Positions 8,953-19,700 of a stretch of 64,000 bases of DNA are shown one piece after another (position 1 is the stretch's first letter; each line of letters starts with the position of its first letter). Below the pieces are notes generated by a model that saw only the letters and a list, made by a program, of their open reading frames with translations, did no database searches and was not told the DNA's origin. Position numbers and translations under genes: made by a program. The stretch covers positions 78,494 through 142,493 of the forward strand of contig JAHDHH010000001.1 of assembly GCA_020631405.1 (NCBI GenBank), read 5' to 3'. This DNA comes from Saprospiraceae bacterium (GTDB lineage Bacteria > Bacteroidota > Bacteroidia > Chitinophagales > Saprospiraceae).

Positions 8953-9606
8953 TTAGAGTTCAAAGGCTTGATACAGCGTCAAACAGTAACAAAGAATTGC
9001 CTCTTCTTCATCTTGAATCTCTATAACTGGATATGCTCTTGACCTTGTAGAAGCAGGTTCTCCATTTCTAATGAGATGAGCCCTAGTCTCACCCTTGATG
9101 ATGATAGAACTGTATTGATTAGTATTATTCGAATGAATTGAGGCTAGGGTATTTGGATCTGCGCCGACCCTGCTTAAGTTGCCTCTTGAATCAATAGTGT
9201 AACACAATTTGCCATTCACCCAAACAGCCGTGGAATTGTTCTCTCGATAGAGCTCTACGTCAAGGGTATTAGTTTCAGAGAGTAGAAGCTTGCGATCATC
9301 CAAATAGTCAAACAAGTAGTAAGCCACCAAGGGTTCATTGTAGATGGTATATAACTTTCCAAACTCTTCTGAATGAAATGTCTTCCTCTGCAACGAGGCT
9401 TCTCGTTCTATACTCAGAATCTTGAGTTCGTCATGATCAAAGGGTACAAGACCATCAGCTAACTCACGTAACTTGATGAGACCAAACTTCCTATCCTTGG
9501 TTACTCTAGATTTAGGATTGCTGATACTGAAGAAAAACTTAATAATCTGAAAGACTATAAAGAAGGCTCCAGCTGCAGCGACTAATCCAAATATCAAAAT
9601 TCTCAT
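8953..9606 (-). CDS. Membrane-anchored protein of unknown function
   Basis: A 217-residue protein with one N-terminal membrane helix (about 3-28, ending FFFSISNP) and a soluble region with no motif that I recognise. The soluble part has mixed charged and beta-prone segments, for example LVAYYLFDYLDD, VWVNGKLCYTID and YSSIIIKGETRAHLIR, and ends with an acidic segment and CYCLTLYQAFEL. It lies 38 bases downstream of the sigma factor gene on the same strand and may be read from the same transcript. Confidence 0.65.
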   Translation of the reverse strand: MRILIFGLVAAAGAFFIVFQIIKFFFSISNPKSRVTKDRKFGLIKLRELADGLVPFDHDELKILSIEREASLQRKTFHSEEFGKLYTIYNEPLVAYYLFDYLDDRKLLLSETNTLDVELYRENNSTAVWVNGKLCYTIDSRGNLSRVGADPNTLASIHSNNTNQYSSIIIKGETRAHLIRNGEPASTRSRAYPVIEIQDEEEAILCYCLTLYQAFEL

Positions 9607-9644
9607 GCTTGCTCTTAATCAATAAAAATTACAAGGATCAAATA

Positions 9645-10511
9645 CTAGCCTAGATAGGATTTTAAGGCATTTTTGTTTAGAGATTTTCTTAACCTTCTTA
9701 AAGCTCGTTCTTTGACCTGTCTCACTCTTTCCCTTGTCAATCCGTACATTTCGCCAATCTCTTCTAGGTTCATGGACTTATGACCATTGAGACCATAGTA
9801 AGCTCTAAGTACGTCTACTTCCCTTGGAGAAAGCATAGAGAGACCTTCTTTGACCTCATCTTTTAGCGACTCTTCCATGAGACTGATATCTGGGCTCTCT
9901 TGATCGCCCGGAGCAAAGAGGTCGAGCATAGTAGCACTACCTTCATCTCCTCCAATAGGCGCATCCATAGATACGTGTCTGTCAGATTGTTGCATGATGG
10001 TTTCTACTTCTTTTGGCTTCATCTCGAGTAAGTCCGCCAGCTCTTCCATAGTGGGTTCTCTCTCAAACTGTTGCACGAAGGTCAAGAATGCTTGATTGAT
10101 CTTACTACTCGTGTGTTGTTTGTTGACGGGGAGACGTACCATTCTCGAATATTCAACAATGGCTTGTAAGATAGATTGTCTAATCCACCAAACGGCATAG
10201 GAGATAAACTTGAATCCTCGACTTTCGTCAAATCTTTTTGCTGCCTTCATGAGGCCAACATTGCCTTCATTGATTAGATCACTCAGTGATAATCCTTGAT
10301 TTTGATATTGCTTAGCTACAGATACAACAAATCTAAGATTAGACTTAGTAAGTAGCTCAAGTGCATCTTTGTCTCCTTCTCGTATTTTTTTAGCTAGAGT
10401 AGTCTCTTCTTCAGGTGTAAGTATATCAATCTTAGCAATATCATTAAGATATTTGTCAAGCGCTACACTTTCACGATTAGTAATCTTGTTGGTGATTTTT
10501 AGCTGCCGCAT
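9645..10511 (-). CDS. rpoD: Primary sigma-70 factor of RNA polymerase
   Basis: Housekeeping sigma factor that directs RNA polymerase to promoters. The 288-residue protein lacks region 1.1 and the large non-conserved insert of proteobacterial RpoD, as is normal for Bacteroidota. It shows region 1.2 (VALDKYLNDIAKIDILTPEE), region 2 (NLRFVVSVAKQYQNQG, GFKFISYAVWWIRQSILQAI), region 3 (EREPTMEELADLLEM) and region 4 with the helix-turn-helix (EIGEMYGLTRERVRQVKERAL). This gene would match the TAnnTTTG-type -7 elements seen elsewhere in the window. Confidence 0.95.
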   Translation of the reverse strand: MRQLKITNKITNRESVALDKYLNDIAKIDILTPEEETTLAKKIREGDKDALELLTKSNLRFVVSVAKQYQNQGLSLSDLINEGNVGLMKAAKRFDESRGFKFISYAVWWIRQSILQAIVEYSRMVRLPVNKQHTSSKINQAFLTFVQQFEREPTMEELADLLEMKPKEVETIMQQSDRHVSMDAPIGGDEGSATMLDLFAPGDQESPDISLMEESLKDEVKEGLSMLSPREVDVLRAYYGLNGHKSMNLEEIGEMYGLTRERVRQVKERALRRLRKSLNKNALKSYLG

Positions 10512-10613
10512 GCTATGTTGATATAAATGTGTTGAATAAAATCTAAAAAAATAGTAATCTCACTAGTAATTACAATCTAACGTAATGTAAAGTTTCAACA
10601 GTCTGTACTTATA

Positions 10614-10649
10614 TAAAAAAAGTGCAGCCAACTTTCGTTGACTGCACTT
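10614..10649 (-). terminator. Rho-independent terminator after pnp
   Basis: AGTGCAG (10621-10627) and CAAC (10629-10632) pair with GTTG (10637-10640) and CTGCACT (10642-10648), with one internal mismatch. The A-run on the left becomes a U-run on the minus strand. Confidence 0.75.
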
Positions 10650-10695
10650 GTCTTTTCGTATTGTCTAAAGTTGCTTTTCAGCTTACTTTGATGTT

Positions 10696-12825
10696 CTAAT
10701 CTTTAGGTAATATCGCCTTTCTTGACAATCTCATTTTACCAGTTCTACTGTCGATTTCGACTAATTTGAATTTGACAGAATCCCCTTCTTTATAGACAGT
10801 AGATACATCATCAATCCTTGTATGAGAGATCTCAGAAATGTGAAGTAATCCACTATTCTTTCCTTTGAAGTTAACAAATACTCCATATGGCATCACTGTA
10901 GCTACCGTACCTTCAAATACGTCTCCTACCTTTGGTACGAACGTGATATTTGCGATCCAGTCTTCAGCTTTTTTAAGAGCCTCTCCGTTGCTACTCGCGA
11001 TTGAAACAATACCTTTGTCATCGACTTCTTCGATATTGATGACAGTACCTGTTTCTGCTTGGATTTCTTGGATTACTTTTCCACCTGGTCCGATTACTGC
11101 TCCGATAAAGTTCTTATCGATGACAATTTCAACCATTCTTGGTGCATGCGGCTTCAAGTCTTCGTTCGCTGTACTGATAGTCTTAGCCATTTCGCCAAGG
11201 ATATGGAGTCTAGCGGTTTTAGCTTGATCCAATGCTTGCTCTAAGAGTTCGTATGGTAGACCATCGATCTTGATATCCATTTGACAAGCACAGATTCCTT
11301 TGTCAGTACCTGTTACTTTAAAGTCCATATCACCTAATGCATCCTCATCTCCAAGGATATCTGTCAATACTGCGGTCTTGGTTCCATCAGAGATCATTCC
11401 CATTGCTATTCCAGATACTGGAGCTTTGATTTTGATACCCGCATCCATCAGTGCTAATGAACCAGCACATACTGTAGCCATTGATGAAGAACCATTTGAT
11501 TCTAGTATGTCTGAGACTAGTCTCAATGTATATGGATTTTCGTCAGGTAAGACTTGTCTAAGGCTTCTCTGAGCAAGGTTCGCGTGACCTACCTCTCTTC
11601 TTCCTGGGCCTCTCATAGGCTTAGTTTCTCCAACTGATAGGGCAGGGAAGTTGTAGTGTAAGATGAATTTTTCGTAACTCATATTTAGAGCTGTATCAAC
11701 CATGAGGCTGTCAGTCTTTGTACCTAGAGTCAGTGAGCAGAGTGCTTGCGTCTCTCCTCTGTTGAAGATAGCAGACCCGTGAGCTGCAGGTAGATAGTCT
11801 ACCTCTGTCCATATTGGTCTTACTTCGTCAAACTTTCTTCCATCCAATCTCACCTCCTCGTCAAGCACTACTCTTCTGATTGTTTCTTTTTTAATCTTAC
11901 CGTAATACGTCTTGGCAAGACTTCCGAACTCAGCTGCGTACTCTTCTCCTTTTTCTTCGAGTAGTGTCTCTAGTAACTGGTTGCCTAATTGTTCGAATCT
12001 ATCTTTTCTGTCAAACTTTGCAAGTGCTGACTTAGAAATTTCTTGTATAGTTGGTACTGTTTTTTCTTTAACGTAGCTGTATACTTCTTCGTTAATTTCA
12101 ACAGGAGTCAATACTCTTTTTACTGTTGCTTTTTCACCTACCTTATTAGCAAGGTCTATTTGAGCTTGACACTGTACTTTGATAGCATCATGTCCTGCCT
12201 TTATTGCATCAATCAGTTCTTGTTCTTGACACTCATGAGCCTCACCTTCTACCATCATCACATTGTCCATAGTTGCAGCAACGATGATATCTAGGGTAGC
12301 ATCAGCTAATTCACTTCTCAGTGGATTCACTACATACTTGCCATTAATCTTTGCTACTCTTACTTCTGATATTGGTCCATCAAAGTTAATGTTTGATACT
12401 GAGATAGCTGCAGATGCTGCTAGAGCTGCATATGCATCAGGTAGAGTTTCTTCGTCTGCTGAGATTAGGTTAATGATAATCTGAGTATCATTCATGTACC
12501 CGTCAGGGAACAATGGTCTCATTGCTCTATCCACAAGTCTACTTACTAGTATTTCATAGTCAGATAATCTCGCTTCTCTTCTAAAGAAGTTGCCTGGAAT
12601 TTTTCCAGCCGCAGCAAATTTTTCTTGATAATCTACGGAAAGGGGGAAGAAACTTTGACCTTCTCGAGGTTCTTTAGCGGAGACAACACTTGCAAAAAGC
12701 ATTGTATTGCCTATTTTAACGACTACTGATCCGTTTGCTTGTGTCGCTAATTTTCCTGTTTCAATGATGACTTCTTGTCCACTTGGTAAGTTAAAAGAAG
12801 TAGTGATAGGTGTAATGTTACCCAT
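10696..12825 (-). CDS. pnp: Polyribonucleotide nucleotidyltransferase (PNPase)
   Basis: Phosphorolytic 3'-5' exoribonuclease of mRNA decay, active as a trimer. The 709 residues match the family: two RNase PH-like domains flanking a helical linker, with FFRREARLSDYEILVSRLVDR in the first and MSYEKFILHYNFPALSVGE and RREVGHANLAQRSL in the second. A KH domain follows (about 560-620, FIGAVIGPGGKVIQEIQ) and then an S1 domain (about 627-700, GDVFEGTVATVMPYGVFVNF). rpsO lies directly upstream on the same strand, the conserved rpsO-pnp order, with a terminator between the two. Confidence 0.97.
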   Translation of the reverse strand: MGNITPITTSFNLPSGQEVIIETGKLATQANGSVVVKIGNTMLFASVVSAKEPREGQSFFPLSVDYQEKFAAAGKIPGNFFRREARLSDYEILVSRLVDRAMRPLFPDGYMNDTQIIINLISADEETLPDAYAALAASAAISVSNINFDGPISEVRVAKINGKYVVNPLRSELADATLDIIVAATMDNVMMVEGEAHECQEQELIDAIKAGHDAIKVQCQAQIDLANKVGEKATVKRVLTPVEINEEVYSYVKEKTVPTIQEISKSALAKFDRKDRFEQLGNQLLETLLEEKGEEYAAEFGSLAKTYYGKIKKETIRRVVLDEEVRLDGRKFDEVRPIWTEVDYLPAAHGSAIFNRGETQALCSLTLGTKTDSLMVDTALNMSYEKFILHYNFPALSVGETKPMRGPGRREVGHANLAQRSLRQVLPDENPYTLRLVSDILESNGSSSMATVCAGSLALMDAGIKIKAPVSGIAMGMISDGTKTAVLTDILGDEDALGDMDFKVTGTDKGICACQMDIKIDGLPYELLEQALDQAKTARLHILGEMAKTISTANEDLKPHAPRMVEIVIDKNFIGAVIGPGGKVIQEIQAETGTVINIEEVDDKGIVSIASSNGEALKKAEDWIANITFVPKVGDVFEGTVATVMPYGVFVNFKGKNSGLLHISEISHTRIDDVSTVYKEGDSVKFKLVEIDSRTGKMRLSRKAILPKD

Positions 12826-12919
12826 TTAATTTTGTTTGTTATTTGTTCGCTGAATATACTCTGTTCTATACGACAGTAACCCATCTCAACTTTTTGAGGA
12901 TGCGATATCTGTTGACAAG

Positions 12920-12949
12920 AAAAAAGCGGCGTACCACTTTAGTACGCCT
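12920..12949 (-). terminator. Terminator between rpsO and pnp
   Basis: GGCGTAC (12928-12934) pairs perfectly with GTACGCC (12942-12948) around a 7-base loop. On the minus strand it is followed by GC and then a U-run. It can partly uncouple pnp from rpsO. Confidence 0.8.
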
Positions 12950-12956
12950 TGTAGTT

Positions 12957-13232
12957 TTATTTTCTTAGATTTAGCTTCTCTATGATAGCTCTATATCTGC
13001 TGATATCATTAGCTGCTAGGTACTTTAATAACCTCTTACGCTTACCAACTAATGTTAGAAGTGTTCTTCTACATGAATGATCTTTCTTATTGTCATTCAA
13101 ATGTGAAGAAAGTTCTTTGATTCTGTATGAGAACAAAGCAATTTGTCCTTCGATTGAACCTGAATCTTTTGGACCTTTTCCGTACTGTCCAAAAATCTCT
13201 TCTTTCTTTTCTTTACTTAAGTATGTTGCCAT
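12957..13232 (-). CDS. rpsO: 30S ribosomal protein S15
   Basis: Small-subunit protein that binds the central domain of 16S rRNA. It is 91 residues, the usual length, with the conserved DSGSIEGQIALFSYRIKELS segment, the HLNDNKKDHSCRRTLL loop that contacts rRNA and the GKRKRLLKYL helix. It lies upstream of pnp as in many bacteria. A clear Bacteroidota -7 element is present upstream. Confidence 0.97.
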   Translation of the reverse strand: MATYLSKEKKEEIFGQYGKGPKDSGSIEGQIALFSYRIKELSSHLNDNKKDHSCRRTLLTLVGKRKRLLKYLAANDISRYRAIIEKLNLRK

Positions 13233-13285
13233 TTGTGTTTTAATTTTACCAAAAAATAATCACTAAGATCGTAGATTAGCGGGTG

Positions 13286-13293
13286 CAAATGTA
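13286..13293 (-). promoter_or_regulatory. Candidate -7 promoter element of rpsO
   Basis: On the minus strand this reads TACATTTG, an exact TAnnTTTG match, followed by C. It lies about 54 bases before the rpsO ATG. I do not see a convincing TTTG -33 element at the expected distance. Confidence 0.45.
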
Positions 13294-13359
13294 CCATTTT
13301 TAATCGTGATATTACTATATGGTCTCAATATTTTACTTTCTAACAGTAGATTCAAACTT

Positions 13360-13788
13360 ATGATGAATAAATTATTCTTCCTGATGTGTTTAATCTGTTT
13401 GTCTAATCTTACATTCAGTCAAGACCTCCAAATAGATTCTCTAGGGTTCAAGACTTTTGAGATGAAAGAGGGTGATACTACCTATGTTATGAAGCAATAC
13501 TTTATGGCTTTTTTGCATAGAGGGGAGAATTTGACTCACGATGAAGAAGAGGCTGCGACAATTCAAGCAGCTCATTTAGCATATATGGACAGCTTGGCCA
13601 CATTGGGAATGATTGATATCGCTGGTCCTTTTGGAGACGATGGTGATCCAAGGGGCATCGTGGTCTATAACGTACCAACCTTGGAAAAAGCCTTAGACTT
13701 AACACAGCAAGATCCTGCAGTCAAGGCAGGAAGGCTAGCCGTAAAGGTAAGACCATGGTGGGCTGCTGTAGGTAGCAAGTTAAAGTAA
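13360..13788 (+). CDS. Exported YciI-like domain protein
   Basis: A small protein with a signal peptide (NKLFFLMCLICLSNLTFSQ) and a region resembling YCII-related domains: KQYFMAFLHRGENLTHDEEE, AAHLAYMDSLATLGMIDIAGPF, then a GDPRGIVVYNVPTLEKAL strand-helix and a PAVKAGRLAVKVRPWW end. The family has a ferredoxin-like fold and unclear roles. Export is unusual for it but common in this phylum. I start at the ATG pair 13360/13363 because the 18 residues that could precede it do not fit a signal peptide. It is convergent with the G8 protein, five bases away. Confidence 0.75.
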   Translation: MMNKLFFLMCLICLSNLTFSQDLQIDSLGFKTFEMKEGDTTYVMKQYFMAFLHRGENLTHDEEEAATIQAAHLAYMDSLATLGMIDIAGPFGDDGDPRGIVVYNVPTLEKALDLTQQDPAVKAGRLAVKVRPWWAAVGSKLK

Positions 13789-13793
13789 CTTTA

Positions 13794-16700
13794 TTACATC
13801 CTCACAAACTTGTCAGTATGGACTAGTTCATGTGCAGAATTGAATAGACAAATCACATAGAGCCCAAGAACTAGGTTAAGTTTAATTGTTCTTTCGATAG
13901 GAAATAGACTTCTATTCAGAGCTAAGTTGCCGTGACTGTCGTAGATGTAGATGGTCATCTTATCCTCGTAGGATGTTATGATATTTAATTCGTCTTCAAA
14001 TGGATTAGGGAAGAGACTTATCTGATCACTTGATCCATTCTGTTCTATTGATGAAGTCAAGTCCATGCCGTCGCAATTTTCATCAATGCCATTGTTTGGA
14101 ATTTCTACGGCATTTGGGTTAGCGTTAGGATTACTGTCGTCGCAGTCAAGACTATTGTCAACATATCCGGAAGGTGGAGAGCAGTCTTCGAAGGTCACAT
14201 TTAGATCTCCAAAGCCATCTGCATCAGCATCTTGGTAGTAGGTCATAACCGACCATCCTTCGTCGATAGCGCCATCGCAATTGTTATCAATGCCATCACA
14301 AATTTCTATAGCGGAAGGGTTGGTTGAAGCATCATTGTCATTACAGTCTACATCAGAATTATAGCCATCCATGTCCTCATCTATAACTAAAACTAAGTTG
14401 TCGCAGTTTTCGTCTAAGGTATTGTTTGGTATTTCCATGGCATCAGGATTGATGGTGTTGTCTGCATCGTCACAGTCGGTGTTGTTCAAGACATATCCAA
14501 TTGGGGGTTGGCACGCAGTTATCGTAATGTTGATATTGCCAAACCCGTCATTATCAGCATCTTGGTAATAAGTAATCTGATTGAAGCCCTCGTCTATGTT
14601 TCCATCACAATTGTTGTCAATTCCATCGCATAACTCAGGTGCTTCTGGGTTGACATTGGCATCGTTGTCATTGCAATCATCCTCTGCATTAAACCCATCA
14701 CCATCCATATCTGCACCAGCTATGATTCCATCACAGTTTTCATCTATCGAGTTATTTGCTATCTCTATTGCTCCTGGATTTATTGAGGGATTATCATCAT
14801 TGCAATCTTCATCAGAGTGATAGCCATCCATATCATTATCAATAATCAGAACAATACCATCGCAATCTTCATCAACTGCATTATTCGGTATTTCTACTTG
14901 ACTGGGGTTGATGTTAGGATTTGCATCGTCACAATCTTCGTCTGAATTGAATCCATCACTGTCCAAGTCTATTACTACCAAGAATCCATCACAGTCTTCA
15001 TCTATGTTGTTGTTAGCTATTTCCGTTGCTCCGGGGTTGATTTGGGGATTAGTTTCATCACAATCTTCATCAGAGTGATATCCATCATTATCCGCATCAA
15101 TGATTAGTATTATACCATCACAGTTTTCGTCTATGGTATTGTTAGCTAATTCTTCTGCATCAGGATTTATGGTTGGGTCATTATCATCACAATCTTCGCC
15201 GTCAAAGAAGCCATCATTGTCTGAGTCTTGCCCTGCTATTGTACCGTCGCAATCTTCGTCAACAGTATTGTTTGGGATTTCTATTGCTTCTGGGTTGATG
15301 TTGGGGTTCTCATCGTCACAATCTTCGTCAGAGTGATACCCATCCATGTCGTTATCAATGATTAGGACAATGCCATCACAGTCTTCATCAACAGTATTGT
15401 TTGGAATTTCTACTTGACTTGGATTAGCATTTGGATCACTATCGTCACAATCTTGATCAGAATTATATCCATCACCATCTAAGTCAACGATTTGTGCAAT
15501 GCCGTCGCAATCTTCGTCAATATTATTATTAGGAATTTCAATTGCTCCTGGATTGATTTCTGGATTATTGTCATTACAATCTGTTGAAGCAATAAAGCCA
15601 TCAAAGTCATTGTCAATATAACTTGGGATTGGGTCACAATTACTTGGAGTGAAGCAACAGTGTCCCCTGATGTAGTCTACTGAGAATGGGGTCGCCTGAC
15701 CAATCGGGTCTAGTCTCAGTCTATTGATGGTCTTATTATCCCATTGAGAGTGGTTGCCTAGGCTAAAAGTGATAGTTTGCCAGCTCCCTGAGCCAGTATA
15801 ATCAGCTGATAAGCGTCGGCTGCTATCAAATCCACCATTTTCATTTGCCCAGAAGAATTCGACCAGCCCATTAGTATTAGCCTTCAATCTTACTTCTATG
15901 ATCTTGATTGAGTCGCCATCTATTGCTAGCACTGGACTATTCATATTTGGATCTGCTGTGCTAGAGGTAGCAGAGAAGACACCATTAGATACACTTGTGT
16001 TTGTTATCACCGAATTGAAGGACCATTGTTCAAAATCATTGAGTTGATCAAAGTCAAACCCTAAGTCACACACTGTGAAAGGATTTCTAGCATTCTGAAC
16101 TTCGGCAACATAATCTTTACCATCACCGTCACTATCTCCAGTGGTGTTTACTTGACTGATACAACTCCCTCTAATATAATCGATACTAAATGTTGCTATT
16201 TTATCGATCGGGTCTATCCTGAAATTTTCAATTGTTCTACCGACCCATTGTGGGTGTTCTGAGAGGTCTAGGACTATGAGTTGGTAGTTCCCATTTCCCG
16301 TGTAATTAGCCTCTAGTCTTCTAGTGCCATTGTAAGATCCGAGTTCATTAGCCCAGAAGAACTCAAGAAGTCCATTCTGACTTGCCTTCATTCTAATTTG
16401 GATTGCCTTAATACTATCTCCATCAATGACCATTTTTGGACTATTAAAGCTTGCATCTTGAGTAGTTGTATTTCCTCCAAATGCACCAGATTGTACTTGG
16501 TCATTATTGATATTGAAGATATTGGTCCAATCTTCTATATCTCCATCTGTGTTAAATTCGTAACCCAGGTCACAAATAGAGTAGGGGTCTCTTCCTAGCA
16601 TAAGTTCTTCTGAATAGCTCTTGCCATCTCCATCTTGGTCTGCTCCAAAATTGACTACCTCGCTACACGAACCTCTTATCCAGTCAATTTCTATATCAGC

Positions 16701-19700
16701 AATTGCAGTGAGAGGGTCAAGTCTATATTGATAGATGGTTTGGCCTCTCCATTGATTGTCCTGAGACAAGTCAAAGGTGATGATTTGCCACTCACTCATA
16801 GCATCATAGGCTACTGCTTGTCTTCGATCACTTGTATATGAACCAAGGTCGGTTTCCCAGAATAATTCAACCAATCCTGGTTTGTTAGCTCTCATTCTAA
16901 TCTGCAGGTATTGAATGCTATCTCCCGAAAACGTAAAGTAGGGACTATTGATACTTGCATCTTCAGTAGCGGTGCTTGCTTTGAATGTACCATCAGAAAT
17001 ATCAATGCCTACCAACTCGCTTACATTCCACCAATCTTCTTGGTTGTTATCTGTATTAAATTCGAAAGCGTGATCACAAACAGTGAAGGGGTTTCTTCCT
17101 AGAGCTACTTCCTCCGTGTAAGACTTGCCATCACCATCATAATCTCCAGCCATATCATCCAAGAAGCTACTTCCGGGCTCTACGAAGGTAAACCAATCAA
17201 GGCTAAAATCAGAACTAGTTGCCTCAAGTGTAATCACATGATCTCCAGCAGTAAGGAAAATAGAACCTACTGTCGCAAGTTGGGCTCTACTACCTGTAGG
17301 AGACCAAGTGGTATTGAGTTTGTCATCTCCATCAACTTTGACAAGGATGCCATTATTTGGATGTGAAGACTTGTATTTCAATTGGAGCTCGCATTGCATA
17401 GACTCTTGAACTGAAATAGAATAATTCCAGTATTCTCCTGTATAAATGTCTCTTATTGCGTGATCATTTGAATACTCTCCTTCAGACAACGCAAATTCTA
17501 CGATCTCTCCTTGCCTGACCTTGTCGCTCTTTCCTGTTAAAGGAGTGAATCTATTATTTTCATTTGAGATGTCACTCACCGGGTTAGGTGCTTGCTTACT
17601 CATTTCTAAATATGCCTTAAACTGACCTCCATAGTCAAAATGTTCACTTTCGATGATCGAATTCACTTGATGTGGTACATGATTGTAAGGTCTGAACTCT
17701 TGGGCAAAGTTTCTAATCGCTTGGCTTGATTGACCAGTGCTAGATTTTAAGATTACGATCTTTTGAGCAGTATATTCTTCGTCATTGGGTGTAGGGTCAT
17801 CTTCGGCGAATAGTCTGATATGAAGTTCATTATTAGTATTGTCCCAATAGTAACTATCATTAGTCGCAGAATGGACAGCTAATACTGATTCAGCTTGACT
17901 TGCTCCTTGGACTGTATATCGTACAGGAGAGCCTACCATTACTAAGTCCAAGTGGTCGTTATTCTGAACGTACCTAAAGGATAGCTCGATTTCCTCAGCG
18001 ATATAATCTAACCACCTAAACCTATACAACCTATTGAGAGTAGGGAACACAGTAAATTGATTAGATGCTCCCCAGACACTACCGTGAATAGCATGTCCAT
18101 TTTCCCATTCTGAATACATTGAATTGACATCATTGTCATAGGTTTTTAGCAATTCTACTTTGCCTGCATAGGCTGGAAGAGTGGTGGCATAGCCTATGTT
18201 GTTGGGTTGTAATCTTTCAAAATGTACATCATCGATTAAATAAGGATGCTCTGGCACAATTGTACCATTAGCAGTCTTGGTAATAGAACCGTCAACATCT
18301 CTAATAATACTGCTTAAGCTTACCGACCTCCGTACTGCAAAGTCATTGTAGTAATTGACATTGTCAAACGTGCAATCTTTGAAAAAATCATTGCATCTAT
18401 CAGAAGCACCACCAAACCAAGCAAACACAGACAAGTATTCCTTGTCAAAATCTTGGAAATGACTATCATAGATTTCATAATTACCATCATAGAATGCCAT
18501 TGCTGCAGTATAATCCACAATTCTATTGTCAGGAGAGCCATTGGGAGAGTTGCCAACAAATAGACAGTCATACATTCTTCCCTTCCACGAGCTGATAATC
18601 ATCTCTTCGTCCTTGCAATCAAGGAGTTTGATATCTCTAAATTCAATATTCCTTGCCTGGCCAACTGATGTCCTAGTCCACCATCCTCTATTCATCTTAT
18701 AGCAAGTGAAGTCACTGACTTTTGCCCATACTCCTACGCCATCCTCTTCAGGAAGATAAGGGGCATCTACTATGGCATCTTGTTCTTGATTGTGACTGTG
18801 GTCAAAGTGTAATCCAGAGGCAACTGTATGGGCTCGGTTGTGTCTAAATGATTTGATATTTGTTTTTCTCGGTTCATAGCCTTGTGCACCTACAGAAAGA
18901 CCAGTCGGAGATTCAGGTAATCCGTACCAATAAGCCACACCATCACATCCTGCCACAGCATTGCCTTCAATAGTATTGTCAGGATTAGTTATCCAAATAC
19001 CAGCTGGACCTACCACTCTAAATCTATGAATTTGGTAATCAGAGGGTACAATGCCAAGTGGATTGTCTATCCCACCAGGTAAACTTCCCGAGTCGAAATC
19101 ATTGTCTTCAGGCGCATGCGGAGGGACATATACTCCAAGAATAAGGTTGTCTAAGAGTTGGTTTCCTGTCTCTACTCCGTCTTCAAGGAATAAGGCACTA
19201 CCCCATATATCGTAGAGGACATTAGATTCAACAAGGGTATTATCAGTTCCATGTATGACGATGGCTCTGTTGTATCCTTTGTGAATGCTACAATTCCTGA
19301 TGTACTGTTCAGAGGCGTCACCACATAAGTGCCAGTGAAATGGGTACCTTGCGATATGGTATTGTTGCCCCATTCTGTACAGCTCCGTATGGTTCATTCT
19401 GACTGTCGATGATGGCATGATCATAAAATGACCACCAAACCCAGAAACCTCAGAACTTTGATCTCCTTCTATGGTGAGATTTCTAGAGAGTAGGCCTACT
19501 TCTGTCCGCATATCTACTTCCCATTCTCTGTACTCATTTCCAGTCTTCCCATTAACATAGGATAGGATATCTGCATAGTGATCAAAAAGCAAAGGTGCAT
19601 TGAGTTGAATAGTCCTACCATCATTGGATATAGAGGTGATAATTCTGGTTTCTGTTTCTCTTTGCAGGCTTGTAGATGAGGCCACTACTATTTTATCTCC

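Noticed and set aside
14040-15640. Regularly spaced repeats that could look like a CRISPR array
   Set aside because: The period is 129 bp, the units lie in one long open frame and encode MopE-type repeats. No cas genes are near.
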